Shown here: positions 33,930 to 43,672 of the stretch, piece by piece
How positions within the stretch are numbered: the stretch's first letter is position 1
Layout of the letters: every line of letters begins with the position of its first letter
Assembly (NCBI GenBank): GCA_026122225.1
Contig: JANEZZ010001895.1
Location: 1,116,001-1,180,000, forward strand
Length of the DNA stretch: 64,000 nucleotides
Source: Heloderma charlesbogerti
Lineage: Eukaryota; Chordata; Lepidosauria; Squamata; Helodermatidae
Direction of reading: 5' to 3'
Program-made: the position numbers and the translations under genes
The notes under the pieces: generated by a model
The model's database searches: none
What the model saw: the letters and a program-made list of their open reading frames with translations, nothing else
Told to the model about the DNA's origin: nothing

Positions 33930-34406
33930 TTAATTGTATTACACCCCGCTGCCCAGCAGTCTCCCTGCCTGAGCTGGCTGAGATGGTCTCGGAGGTGGTG
34001 TTAGAGAACCCTAGGACTGTGGTTCTGGGAGACTTCAACATTCACGCTGAGGCTATCCTGCTCGGGACTTCATGGCAACCATGATAACTATGAGGCTGTC
34101 TCAGTACATCACTGGCCAAACACATGTGGCAGGACATACCCTGGACCTGGTTTTTGCTTTTGGGCGGACGAGGGATGATCCGGTTTTGGGGGGTGTTTCA
34201 ACAACCCCATTGTCATGGTCAGATCATTTCCTTGTGGAGTTTGGATTGGCAGTAGTGAATCCTCCCTGCAGGGGTGGGGGACCAATTAAGACGGCCCGCC
34301 CCCAGAGATTTATGGAATCTGATGGATTCCTGAATGCTCTGGGGGATTTTCCGGCTGATAGGGCTGGTGATTCGGTCGAGACTCTGGTCTCACTATGGAA
34401 TGGTGA
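33930..34406 (+). pseudogene. L2-type LINE endonuclease, left half of a split element
   Basis: Plus-strand translation shows apurinic-type endonuclease signatures of the Jockey/L2 group: LGDFNIH at about 34025, GHTLDLVFAFGRTRDDPV at about 34130, and SDHFLVEFGL at about 34220. A frameshift or stop near 34060-34090 breaks the frame. The copy is 5'-truncated at about 33930. It ends at 34406 inside the target duplication GGTGA. The reading phrase SLWNGE continues at once beyond the insert at 44999, proving that the two halves were one element. Confidence 0.88.
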
Positions 34407-34961
34407 TGTCAGGAGCACCCTAGCTGCCTCTTACAGTCCCCTCCAATAGCCAACTCAGGACACAGATGACAAGGAATTCTTTCCAAGGCTTTATTCCTTT
34501 ATTATTTTATGCTCTTACAGATACTAATCACTAGCGACTAAGCAAGGAACTGCAATGGGGATAGATAGCAGAGTAGCCTAAGCTCCAGGTAAGGCAGTTG
34601 CTCCCCGTTTGAAGGAGAACCGCGGGAAGACACTGAACTTATGGGCTATGGAGAGATCCTCCCTCTTTCCCTTGGGTCCTCAGGACGTGACCATTGTTTT
34701 AGCGCCAAACGAGCGGAGCGCCTCCGTTTGGCGCCCTCCATCTGTCGTCGCTCCCTGCGTCTGCACTGAGCATCCAGCAAGCCCCCCTCCAGTGTTCTCT
34801 CAGTGCCAGGGTCACTATCTATCCCAGGAAAGCTGGCAGGGGGAATCTCTGCCAGCTGCTGTGCCTGTGACGGATGAGCTGGCTCCTCTCCCATGGATTG
34901 CTGTTCTTCCTCAGAACCAGAACCGCTCTGGGGCTCTATGGGTTCAGTTTCCACCCTGACA
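34407..34961 (-). repeat. 3' LTR of chromovirus 1
   Basis: 555 bp. On the minus strand it begins TGTCAGGGTGG and ends GCTCCTGACA, a TGTCAGG/CCTGACA inverted pair. By eye it differs from the 5' LTR at roughly 40 positions (7-8%). The last part of the pol frame (to the stop at 34646) runs into it. Confidence 0.93.
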
Positions 34962-36800
34962 TCATCCCCGCTCCCATGAGGCACCCCCTCATGCTCTTCC
35001 CCTGGGGCCCCGGGTTTGTGGGGGTACAGCTGGTGGAAGTGCCTCAGCAGCAACGGAGCATGCACATTTTCCACGGGTTCCCAGGATTGCTCATCTGGCC
35101 TGTACCCCTCCAGTCCACCAGATATTGCAGGCAGCTGCGAGAAAGGCGGGAGTCCAGAATCTCCGCGACCTCAAACTCCTCCTCCCCCTCCACCAGCACT
35201 GGCGGTGGCGGGGAGCCAGCCAAGCGATGAGGGTCGCCAGAAACCAGGGGCGACAACAAGGACAGATGAAAAACAGGATGGATCTTCATGGAGGCGGGGA
35301 GAGCCAGGCAAAAAACAACAGGGTTAATCTGGGCTGTAAACTGGAAAGGCCCCGTGTGGCGAGGCGCGAGCTTCTTTGCGGGCGAGTGAGAGAGGAGGTA
35401 TTGGGTGGACAGCCAAACCCAGTCCCCCAGTAGCAGAGATGGACCAGGCTGGCACCGCCAGTCTGCAGAGGCCTTGTAGGCTGTCTTGGCTTGCTCGAGG
35501 GAGTCCCATAAGAGGTGGTGTACCACTCGCAACTCCTCTAAAAAGTCATGGGCCACTGACACCGAACGGGGAGCTAGGGAGGATGGGAAAGCCTTGGGGT
35601 GGTAACCAAAACTGGCAAAAAATGGAGGTTGGTGGGTGGAAGCATGGCAGGAATTGTTATAAGCAAATTCTGCGAGATGCAGCAAGGAAAACCAGTCATC
35701 TTGCTGGTAATTGACATAACAGCGCAAATATTGCTCCAGAGTCGCATTGGTGTGCTTGGTCTGACCGTCCGTCTGTGGATGGTGGTCGGAGGAAAGATGG
35801 AGCATCACATGGAGCAACGCCAGTAGCTCCCTCCAGAAATGGGCAGTGAATTGGGCCCCCCTATCGGAAATGAGACCCTCGGGCCATCCGTGGAGGCGGA
35901 AAACATGCGCCACGAACAGCTCTGCCGTCTCCCTGGCTGTGGGCAACCCAGAGCAGGGGATGAAATGGGCCATCTTAGAAAACAAATCCACCACCACCAG
36001 AATAGTGGTCTTACCGTGTGAGGGAGGCAAGTCAGTGATGAAGTCAAGGGAGAGCAGTTTCCAAGGTCCTGAGGGGGTAAGCAGGGGGTGAAGCAAGCCT
36101 GTGGACTTGCCTGAGGGGGCCTTCGCCCGCTGGCAGGTTGGGCAGGAGGCGACATAGGTCTTGACGTCCCGACACACACGAGGCCACCAAAAATCCCCCA
36201 TCACTCTGTGCAGGGTCTTGGAGAAGCCAAAACGCCCAGCGGTGGGGGAGTCGTGGCACTGATGGAGGACCTTCTCGCAGAGGGGTCTAGAAGGCACATA
36301 GACCCAACCGGAATGGTAAAGCAGGCCACCTCGCAAAGAGAAGGGGGTAAAGTGGGGGGGGGCAGAGGCTAGCCCTAATTCCTCCACTTTTGTGCGGACA
36401 AAAGCATCCTGAGACTGTTCAGAGTGAAGGAGCTCCTCCCAGGAGTGAGGCACCACAGCTGCCGCCAGGCTCTGGGGGGGGGAGAATCGGGGGGGGGATT
36501 TCCCTCACCCCCTGGCTGGAGGTCAGGCTTACGAGAAAGAGCATCTGCTTGTAGGTTGTCGGAGGCTTTCACATGGCAAATCTTAAGGTGGAACCGGGGG
36601 AAAAAAGTGACCACCTAATCTGCTGCTGGTTTAAGGCACGGGCTGTCTGAAGATGTTCCAGGTTGCGATGGTCGGTTCTAACTTCGACTGGGTGCTATGC
36701 CTCCTCCAGAAGATGACGCCAGGTCTCCAAAGCGGACTTGATGGCCAACAGTTCCTTCTCCCAGATGGTATAATTCCTCTCAGTCATGTTCAGCTTCCTG
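34646..36800 (-). pseudogene. Chromovirus 1 RNase H end, integrase and chromodomain
   Basis: Integrase joins the DNA copy to the chromosome. The minus frame 36456-35044 (470 codons) has the zinc-binding region ending CPTCQRAK, then the catalytic core with LDFITDLP and SDRGAQF. At the third catalytic position it reads DGQTKHTN, so Lys (codon 35755-35757, residue about 234) stands where Glu is expected. The RNase H end (36375-36614, NLQADALSRKPD) is in another frame. The chromodomain starts EFEVAEILDSRLS, then a frameshift at about 35110 sends it to a false stop at 35044. The remaining chromodomain and an acidic then Arg-rich tail continue in the next frame to 34646, inside the LTR. Confidence 0.9.
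34962..34980 (-). promoter_or_regulatory. Candidate polypurine tract of chromovirus 1
   Basis: Minus-strand GGGAGCGGGGATGA lies directly before the 3' LTR, where the primer for plus-strand DNA is expected. It overlaps pol codons. Confidence 0.5.
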
Positions 36801-36805
36801 GAGTG

Positions 36806-38425
36806 TTAGGTGAAGGGTTGCAACCCACTGCCCGCCCGATCTGGCTGAAAAAGCACAGCCCCCACCGCAAAGTCAGAGGCATCAGTTTGCACTACAAAAG
36901 GCTTCCTCGGGTCGGGATGTACCAGGATCGGCTCAGAACTAAAAAGCTTCTTAAGTTCCTTGAAAGCCTGTTGGGCAGATGCCGTCCAATGAAAAGGAGA
37001 TTTCCTGCCCTTAAGGAGGTCCGTGAGAGGAGATGTCAGCTGAGCAAAGCTGGGCAGGAACTTTCTGTAAAAATTTGCAAAACCCAGAAAACGTTGCACG
37101 TCCTTCTTGATGGATGGAGCCTGCCAGGAGAGGACAGCCTGGACCTTTCCAGGATCCATCCTGATACCATCAGCTGAGATAATGTAGCCGAGATAGTCCA
37201 AAGAGGTTAGGTCAAACGCACATTTCTCCAGCGTGGCATAAAGATGGTGCTTGCGGAGGCACTGGAGGACAGCGGAGACATGGTGCTGATGGGTGTGGGG
37301 GTCCTCAGAAAATATAAGTAAATTATCGAGATAAACAATGAGGCAAGTGTCCAAATAGTCCTGGAAAATGGCATTCATAAAACGCGAAAATGGCGGGGGG
37401 GCACAGGCGAGCCCAAACGGCATCACTAAGTATTCATACGCTCCGTACTGGGTGCCGAAACAGGTCTTCCACTCATCCCCTCCTTGGATGCGAATCAGAT
37501 TGTAGGCGCCACGCAGGTCCAACTTTGTGAAAATCTTGGCTCGCCCCAGGCACTCCAGTATCTCTGGTATGAGGGGGAGGGGGTATTTGTCGGGGATCGA
37601 GACCGAATTCAACACTCGGAAGTCATGCACCCGACGGAGTTCTCCCAATTTTTTGCGCACAAACGTGGTAGGAGCGCAGGCGGGGGAGGAGGAGGGGTGA
37701 ATGAGGCTGAGGTTTGCATCCAAAAACTCCTGCAGATCTCGAAGTTCCAGCTCCGGCATCGAATACAGCTGGCTGGCGGGGATGGTTGCCCCAGGAATGA
37801 AGTTAATGGCACAGTCAAAAGGGTGGTGAGGGGGGAGCTGGTCGGCCTCCTTCTTGTCAAAAACACCCCGAAAAGCCGCATACTTCTCCAGGAGGATCAT
37901 GGTAGCTGAAGAACTACCAGAAGCAGACGAGTAGGGGGAGGAAAGGGTTAAGGCCTGGGCTGGGACTGGTGCCTCAGCTGGGAGGCAATGCTCACAGTAG
38001 TGAGATGAGAACTCCACTTGCTGAAACCCCCAAGAAATCTGAGGATTATGCTTAGAGAGCCAGGAAACACCCAGCACGATTGGGTATTGGGGAACCTTGG
38101 CCAAATGAAACTGAATCTGCTCAACGTGGGACTGGGTGCACAGAGTGAGCGGAGCTGTAATCCGGATCACTGCGCCCGAAGAAAGAGGATGCCAATCGAT
38201 GGTCTCCACTGCCAAGGGGGCAGGAAGAGGCAGGGTAGGAATCTTGTGGAAGAGAGCGAACGTTTCATCCATGACACTGGTCGTAGCCCCAGAGTCCACT
38301 AAAGCTAGGGCCTCCACCCCACTCCACTGGGAGGAGCGGAGGTGAACATGCAATAGCAGATGAGGGGGGGGTTGCGGAAGGCACCCACCTGGTGGGGAAC
38401 CGACCCCCACACTGGAAACCCCCAA
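36806..38425 (-). pseudogene. Chromovirus 1 protease and reverse transcriptase
   Basis: 539 open codons on the minus strand. The aspartic protease motif LVDSGATTS is at residues about 43-51. Reverse transcriptase follows: DKYPLPLI, FTKLDLRGAYNLIRI, MPFGLACAPPPFSRFMN, the active-site box VYLDNLLIF (residues 364-372), HHLYATLEKCAF, and connection to VQTDASDFAVGAVL of RNase H. The box reads YLDN where YLDD or YVDD is expected. The second aspartate codon (37322-37324) has become Asn, which should abolish polymerisation. The frame stops at 36806 within early RNase H. Confidence 0.93.
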
Positions 38426-38446
38426 CAGGCTTGGGGGGCAGCCTAG

Positions 38447-38702
38447 TCAGGCCTGAGGGTGAGGAGGAGGAGGAAGGAGAGGAGGAGGAGACAGTGGGGC
38501 TGCGGGTCTGGTGCAGCAGGTTTTAGCAAAATGTCCCAGTTTTTTGCACCGAAAGCATCGGCGCTCCGCGCACCACCGCTCTAGTTCCTCCGGCAACAGT
38601 GGGGCTTGGGTAGCTCCCAGCTGCATTGGGGTCTCTTCTGCCCCCACCACAGGGGCGGGGGGTGGGGGAGGGGGCAGGAAACATGGGGGAGTGGGAGGAG
38701 GG
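38447..38702 (-). pseudogene. Chromovirus 1 gag, C-terminal part with zinc knuckle
   Basis: Minus-strand frame ending at 38447. It contains one CCHC zinc knuckle, CFRCKKLGHFAKTC (spacing CX2CX4HX4C), for RNA packaging, followed by a Pro-rich tail. The upstream half of gag lies at 43713-44383, on the other side of chromovirus 2. The pol start is in a different frame about 20 bases on. Confidence 0.88.
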
Positions 38703-39223
38703 TGTCAAGGGCTCCTTGGAGGCCTCTCTCAGTCTAATCCAGTAGCCAAGTCCAGACACAGACAAAGGGATTCCTTTCAAAGCTTTATTCTTCTTTTACA
38801 ACTTAACAACTCTACAGGTAGCAACTAGATCTGAGCAGCAGAGTACCTATGCCCTAAGTTGGTCCCCGTTTGAAAGGGAATTACCAGCAGACCCCTGAAC
38901 TTAAGGACTAGGGAGAGTCCCTCCCCTTTTCCCTTGGATCCTCGGGGCGCAGCCGTTGTTTGCGCACCAACCGGGCACTGCGCCTCCTTTCCGTGCCCTC
39001 CATCTGGCGCCGCTCTCTGCGTCTGCGTTGCGCATCCACCAAGTCTGCTATCTCTGCTCGGTCACTCCCTGGACTACTTTCTAATCTAGGAATGCTGGTG
39101 GAAGGAATCTCCGTCAGCTGTGGGCCCTGGGAAAGAGGAGCGCACTCCTCTCCCAGGAGCGACTGCTCTTCCTCAGAATCAGAACTACTCTGGGATTCTT
39201 TGGGCTCAGTGTCCACCCTGACA
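38703..39223 (-). repeat. 3' LTR of chromovirus 2
   Basis: 521 bp. On the minus strand it begins TGTCAGGGTGGACAC and ends GAGCCCTTGACA. The pol frame extends into it as far as 38908. Confidence 0.93.
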
Positions 39224-39462
39224 TCATCCCTGCTTCCATGAGGCCCTCCCTCCTGCTCCTCCCCTGGGGCCCCGGGCTTGTGGGGGTACAGTTGGTGGAA
39301 GCGCCTCAGCAGCAACGGAGCATGCACATTTTCTGTGGGTTCCCAGGATCGCTCATCAGGCCCGTACCCCTTCCAGTCCACCAGATATTGCAAGCGGCCA
39401 CAAGAAAGGCGGGAGTCCAGAATCTCCGCGACCTCAAACTCCTCCTCCCCCTCCACCAGCAC
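38908..39462 (-). pseudogene. Chromovirus 2 chromodomain and LTR-encoded tail
   Basis: A frame of 184 codons: chromodomain EFEVAEILDSRLS...LQYLVDWKGYGPDERSWEP...LLLRRFHQLYP, with aromatic-cage candidates Phe, Trp and Tyr preserved. Such domains steer integration to marked chromatin. After HKPG it crosses into the 3' LTR at 39223 and continues about 105 codons as an acidic Ser/Glu stretch, then an Arg-rich stretch (RRRRERRQMEGTERRRSARL), to the stop at 38908. It is separated from the integrase frame by a one-base shift in a G-run at about 39470. Confidence 0.88.
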
Positions 39463-40945
39463 TGGCGGTGGCGGGGGAGCCGACTGAGCGATGAGGGTCG
39501 CCAGAAACTAGGGGGGACAGCAAGGACCGATGAAAAACAGGATGGATCTTCATAGAGGGGGGGAGAGCCAGGCAAAAAGCAACACGGTTAATCTGGGCCG
39601 TAACCTGGAAAGGCCCCATGTGGCAAGGCGCGAGCTTCCTTGCGGGCGAGTGAGAGGGGAGGTATTGGGTGGACAACCAAACCCAGTCCCCTGGTTGCAG
39701 AGACAGACCCGGCTGGCGCCGCCGGTCTGCAGAGGCCTTGTAGGCTGTCTTGGCTTGCTCGAGGGAGTCCCGTAAGAGGTGGTGTACCGCTCGCAACTCC
39801 TCTAAAAAGTCCTGGGCCGCTGGCACCAAAGAGGGAGCTAGGGTGGACGGGAAGGCCTTGGGGTGGTAACCAAAATTGGCAAAAAATGGAGTTTGGTGGG
39901 TAGAAGCATGGCAGGCATTGTTATAAGCAAATTCTGCGAGATGCAGCAAGGAAAACCAGTCATCTTGCTGGTAATTGACATAACAGCGCAAATATTGCTC
40001 CAGAGTCGCATTGGTGTGCTTGGTCTGACCGTCCGTCTGTGGATGGTGGTCGGAGGAAAGATGGAGCATCACATGGAGCAACGCCAGTAGCTCCCTCCAG
40101 AAATGGGCAGTGAATTGGGCCCCCCTATCGGAAATGAGACCCTCGGGCCATCCGTGGAGGCGGAAAACATGCGCCACGAACAGCTCTGCCGTCTCCCTGG
40201 CTGTGGGCAACCCAGAGCAGGGGATGAAATGGGCCATCTTAGAAAACAAATCCACCACCACCAGAATAGTGGTCTTACCGTGTGAGGGAGGCAAGTCAGT
40301 GATGAAGTCAAGGGAGAGCAGTTTCCAAGGTCCTGAGGGGGTAAGCAGGGGGTGAAGCAAGCCTGTGGACTTGCCTGAGGGGGCCTTCGCCCGCTGGCAG
40401 GTTGGGCAGGAGGCGACATAGGACTTGACGTCCTGACACACACGAGGCCACCAAAAATCCCTCGTCACTCCATGCAGGGTCTTGGCGACGCCAAAATGCC
40501 CAGCTGTGGGGGAGTCGTAGCACTGATGGAGGACCCTCTCACGGAGGGGTCTAGAAGGCACATAGACCCGGCCGGAATGGTAAAGCAGGCCATCTCGCAA
40601 AGAGAAGGGGGTAGAGTGGGGGGGGGCAGAGGCTAGCCCCAATTCCTCCACCTTTGTGCGAACAAAAGCATCCTGAGCCTGTGCAGAGAGAAGGAGCTCC
40701 TCCCAAGAATGAGGCATTGCAGCTGCCGCCAGGCCTTGGGGGGGAAGCCGGTCAGCCTCCTTCTTGTCAAACACATCCTGAAAAGCTGCATACTTCTCTG
40801 GGGGGATGATGGTAGCTGAGGGACTGCCAGAAGCAGAGAAGGAGGGGGGGAAAGGGTTAATGCCTGGGCCGGGACTGGCACCTCCTCCGTGAGGCAATGC
40901 TCCTGGCAGTAGGGAGATGCAAACTCTACTTGCCGAAGCCCCCAA
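39434..40945 (-). pseudogene. Chromovirus 2 protease-linker fused to integrase
   Basis: 503 open codons on the minus strand. After a short linker region (EKYAAFQDVFDKKEADRLPP) the frame jumps at about 40740 directly to sequence before integrase (MPHSWEELL). The whole reverse transcriptase and RNase H have been deleted. Integrase has the CPTCQRAK zinc region, LDFITDLP and SDRGAQF, then DGQTKHTN, the same Lys-for-Glu as element 1 (codon 40019-40021). The segment 39917-40422 is identical to element 1. The frame runs into a G-run at its end, where the chromodomain continues in another frame. Confidence 0.92.
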
Positions 40946-41325
40946 GAAATCTGAGGGTTGTGCTTAGAGAGCCAGGAAAAACCCAGCACGACTGGGTATA
41001 AGGGAACCCTAGCTAAGTGAAATTGAATCTGCTCAACGTGGGACTGGGTGCGCAGAGTGAGAGGAACTGTAATACGGGTCACCTCGCCCGAAGAGAGAGG
41101 ACGCCCATCAATGGTCTGCACTGCGAAGGGGGCAGGAAGGGGCAGGATAGGAATCCTGTGGAAGAGGGCCAAGGTCTCATCCATGAAACTAGTCGTAGCC
41201 CCCGAGTCCACTAAAGCTAGGGCCTCCACCCCACCCCGCTGTGAGGAGCGGAGGTGAACATGCAACAGCAGATGGGAGGGGGGGTTGGGGAAGGCACCCA
41301 CCCGGTGGGGAGCTGACACCCACAC
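40860..41325 (-). pseudogene. Chromovirus 2 protease
   Basis: The minus frame from 41325 contains LVDSGATTS at residues about 42-50, the retroviral-type aspartic protease active site, and SWLSKHNPQISWG downstream, matching element 1. A shift near 40860-40940 moves the downstream linker and integrase to another frame. The frame remains open but meaningless to 40633. Confidence 0.85.
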
Positions 41326-41359
41326 TGGAGGCTCCCAACAAGCTTGGGGGGCAGTCTAG

Positions 41360-42310
41360 TCAAGCCTGGAGACGAGGAGGAGGAGGAGGAGGAGGGGGAA
41401 GGAGAGGAGGAGGAGGCAGCGGAGCCGTGGATTTAACTCGGCAGGTCTTGGCGAAATGCCCCAGGTTTCCACATCGAAAACATCGGCGCTCAGCTCACCA
41501 GTGCTCAAGTTCCTCTGGCAGCAGTGAGGCTCAGGTAGCCCCCAGCTGCATCGGGGTCTCCTCCACCCCCAGCGCCAGAGCGGGGGGTGGGGGAGGAGGC
41601 AGGAAACGTGGGGGAATGGGAGGAGGGAAATCCCGGCCCCTGGTGCCCCGCCGGGTCTGCCGGCGCCCCTCCAGCCGACTATCTATCTGAAGGCAGGTCT
41701 GGATGAGCTCCTCCAAAGTAGGCGGGCTGGGCGTGCGTGCCAACTCATCTAAGATCTCGTCGTTCAAACCATCCAAAAACTAAGCCAGTAGCGCGGCATC
41801 ATTCCATTGTAAATCCTGCATCAGCAAGAGAAAGGTTGTCGCGTAGCTGGAAACTGAGTCCTTGCCCTGCCGGAGGCGGCGAATCTCCCGAGAAGCCGTC
41901 TGCGTGCGCAGGGGATCACCAAAAAAATGTGCCATGGCTGTCATGAAACCTTGATAGTCCCCGAGCAGGGGGTCATTAGCGAGCAGGAGTCCCGAAGCCC
42001 ATTTAGCTGCCATGCCTGACAGTAGGTTAATGATGAAACCCACATGAACCTGTTCTGTTTGGAAATCCTCAGGTCTAAGATGCATGTACAGCTCTGATTG
42101 GGCCCTGAAAATCTGAAAAAGTCCTTTCTCACCAGAAAACGTCTCTGGCAACACCACCGGGCACTTGCGGCATGGGGGAATCGGAGGTGCGGGGGGTTGA
42201 AACGCTGCCTGTAGATTCTGCACGGCAGCCATCAGTTGAGCCATCTGATCACGGAGCATCTGGTTCTCTTGCGCCAGAGCTTGCACCGCTGGGTTCTCGG
42301 CACCCTCCAT
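41360..42310 (-). pseudogene. Chromovirus 2 gag
   Basis: Gag starts at ATG 42310 (MEGAENPAVQALAQENQMLR), with a coiled-coil-like leader, then the capsid region (FSGEKGLFQIFRAQSELYMH and WASGLLLANDPLLGDYQGF). A stop at 41780-41782 replaces a Gln codon that is intact in element 1 (plus-strand CTA against CTG). The frame then goes on through LDGLNDEILDELARTPSPP. After another stop near 41531 comes the zinc knuckle CFRCGNLGHFAKTC (about 41440-41490). It is shaped like the gag from which PEG10/RTL-type genes arose. Confidence 0.88.
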
Positions 42311-42350
42311 AAGGCAATAGGAGAAGAGAAAGAGAGAGGAGAGAAAAAAA

Positions 42351-42370
42351 AAGAGGAACGGGGACCAAGC
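42351..42370 (-). promoter_or_regulatory. Candidate primer-binding site, chromovirus 2
   Basis: Immediately inside the 5' LTR the minus strand reads GCTTGGTCCCCGTTCC. TGGTCCCC would pair with a tRNA ending GGGGACCA. Element 1 has the same word at 44424-44439. I cannot name the tRNA. Confidence 0.45.
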
Positions 42371-42493
42371 TGTCAAGGGCTCCTTGGAGGCCTCTCTCAG
42401 TCTAATCCAGTAGCCAAGTCCAGACACAGACAAAGGGATTCCTTTCAAAGCTTTATTCTTCTTTTACAACTTAACAACTCTACAGGTAGCAAC

Positions 42494-43060
42494 TAGGAGT
42501 GCACGAAAGCCACTTACCTGGTCTCGCAGCTTTTTGCGGTGGGGGGGAGGCGCTTCGCTGCTCTCCCCCTGATGTTCAGGCCGGGGGGGGGAGGCTTCCC
42601 GCCTCGCCCGGCCGAAATACAGGCCGGGGGGGAGGCTTCCCACCTCGCCCGGCCGGGGAGGAGGCGCCTCGCCTCGCCCGGCCGCGAAATAAAAAGTAAA
42701 ACAAAAAACGCCCCCGTGATAGGCTACGTGATGATTACCGTAGCCTATCACGGCTGACTTTGCAAATCTAGCCGTGATAGGCTACGTCACGTAGCCTATC
42801 ACGGGGGCGTTTTGTTTTGTTTTTTACTTTTATTGGAATGGTGGCGGCGGCAGCCGGTCAAAAGATCGGCTGCCGCCCCCGCCCCTGACGAAGACCTGAC
42901 GAACCGCCACCGGGACCCGCCGCCGGGAGGGACATTTGGGAAAGGTAAGTCCCGTCCCGGGGGGGGTGCGGAGAATTTCTCCCCAAAACTTCTTCGGGGG
43001 GCTGAACATGTTGGTGCTCGGCCCCCCAAAGTTTCAGGGAGAAATTCTCCGCCAACCCTA
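42494..43060. mobile_element. hAT-like foldback element with 8-bp TSD
   Basis: It starts TAGGAGTGCACGAAAG and ends GCCAACCCTA (inverted TAGGGTTGGC), with GTAGCAAC on both sides (42486-42493 and 43061-43068). The centre is a hairpin: the arm 42688-42755 and its reverse complement 42770-42835 contain the word CGTGATAGGCTACGT and its mirror CGTAGCCTATCACG. The outer halves are GC- and G-run-rich. No transposase frame. Absent from the other LTR, which proves insertion. Confidence 0.88.
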
Positions 43061-43208
43061 GTAGCAACTAGATCTGAGCAGCAGAGTACCTATGCCCTAA
43101 GTTGAAACAGTTGGTCCCCGTTTGAAAGGGAATTACTGGCAGACCCCTGAACTTAAGAACTAGGGAGAGTCCCTCCCCTTTTCCCTTGGATCCTCGGCGC
43201 GCAGCCGT

Positions 43209-43672
43209 TGTTTGCGCACCAACCGGGCACTGCGCCTCCTTTCCGTGCCCTCCATCTGGCACCGCTCTCTGCGTCTGCGTCGCGCATCCACCAAGTCTGC
43301 TATCTCTGCTCAGTCACTCCCTGGACTGCTTTCTAATCTAGGAATGCTGGTGGGAGGAATCTCCGTCAGCTGTGGGCCCTGGGAAAGAGGAGCGTGCTCC
43401 TCTCCCAGGAGCGACTGCTCTTCCTCAGAATCAGAACTACTGTTTGCGCACCAACCAGGCACTGCGCCTCCTTTCCGTGCCCTCCATCTGGCGCCGCTCT
43501 CTGCGTCTGCGTCGCGCATCCACCAAGTCTGCTATCTCTGCTCGGTCACTCCCTGGACTGCTTTCTAATCTAGGAATGCTGGTGGGAGGAATCTCCGTCA
43601 GCTGTGGGCCCTGGGAAAGAGGAGCGCGCTCCTCTCCCAGGAGCAACTGCTCTTCCTCAGAATCAGAACTAC
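43209..43672. repeat. 232-bp tandem duplication in the LTR
   Basis: Copies 43209-43440 and 43441-43672 both start TGTTTGCGCACCAACC and end AATCAGAACTAC. They differ at only a few bases. The other LTR has a single copy. Confidence 0.92.

Noticed and set aside
34874..42496. Numerous plus-strand open frames of 60-175 codons across the chromoviruses
   Set aside because: They are antisense shadows of gag and pol. They appear in parallel in both elements only because the elements are homologous.
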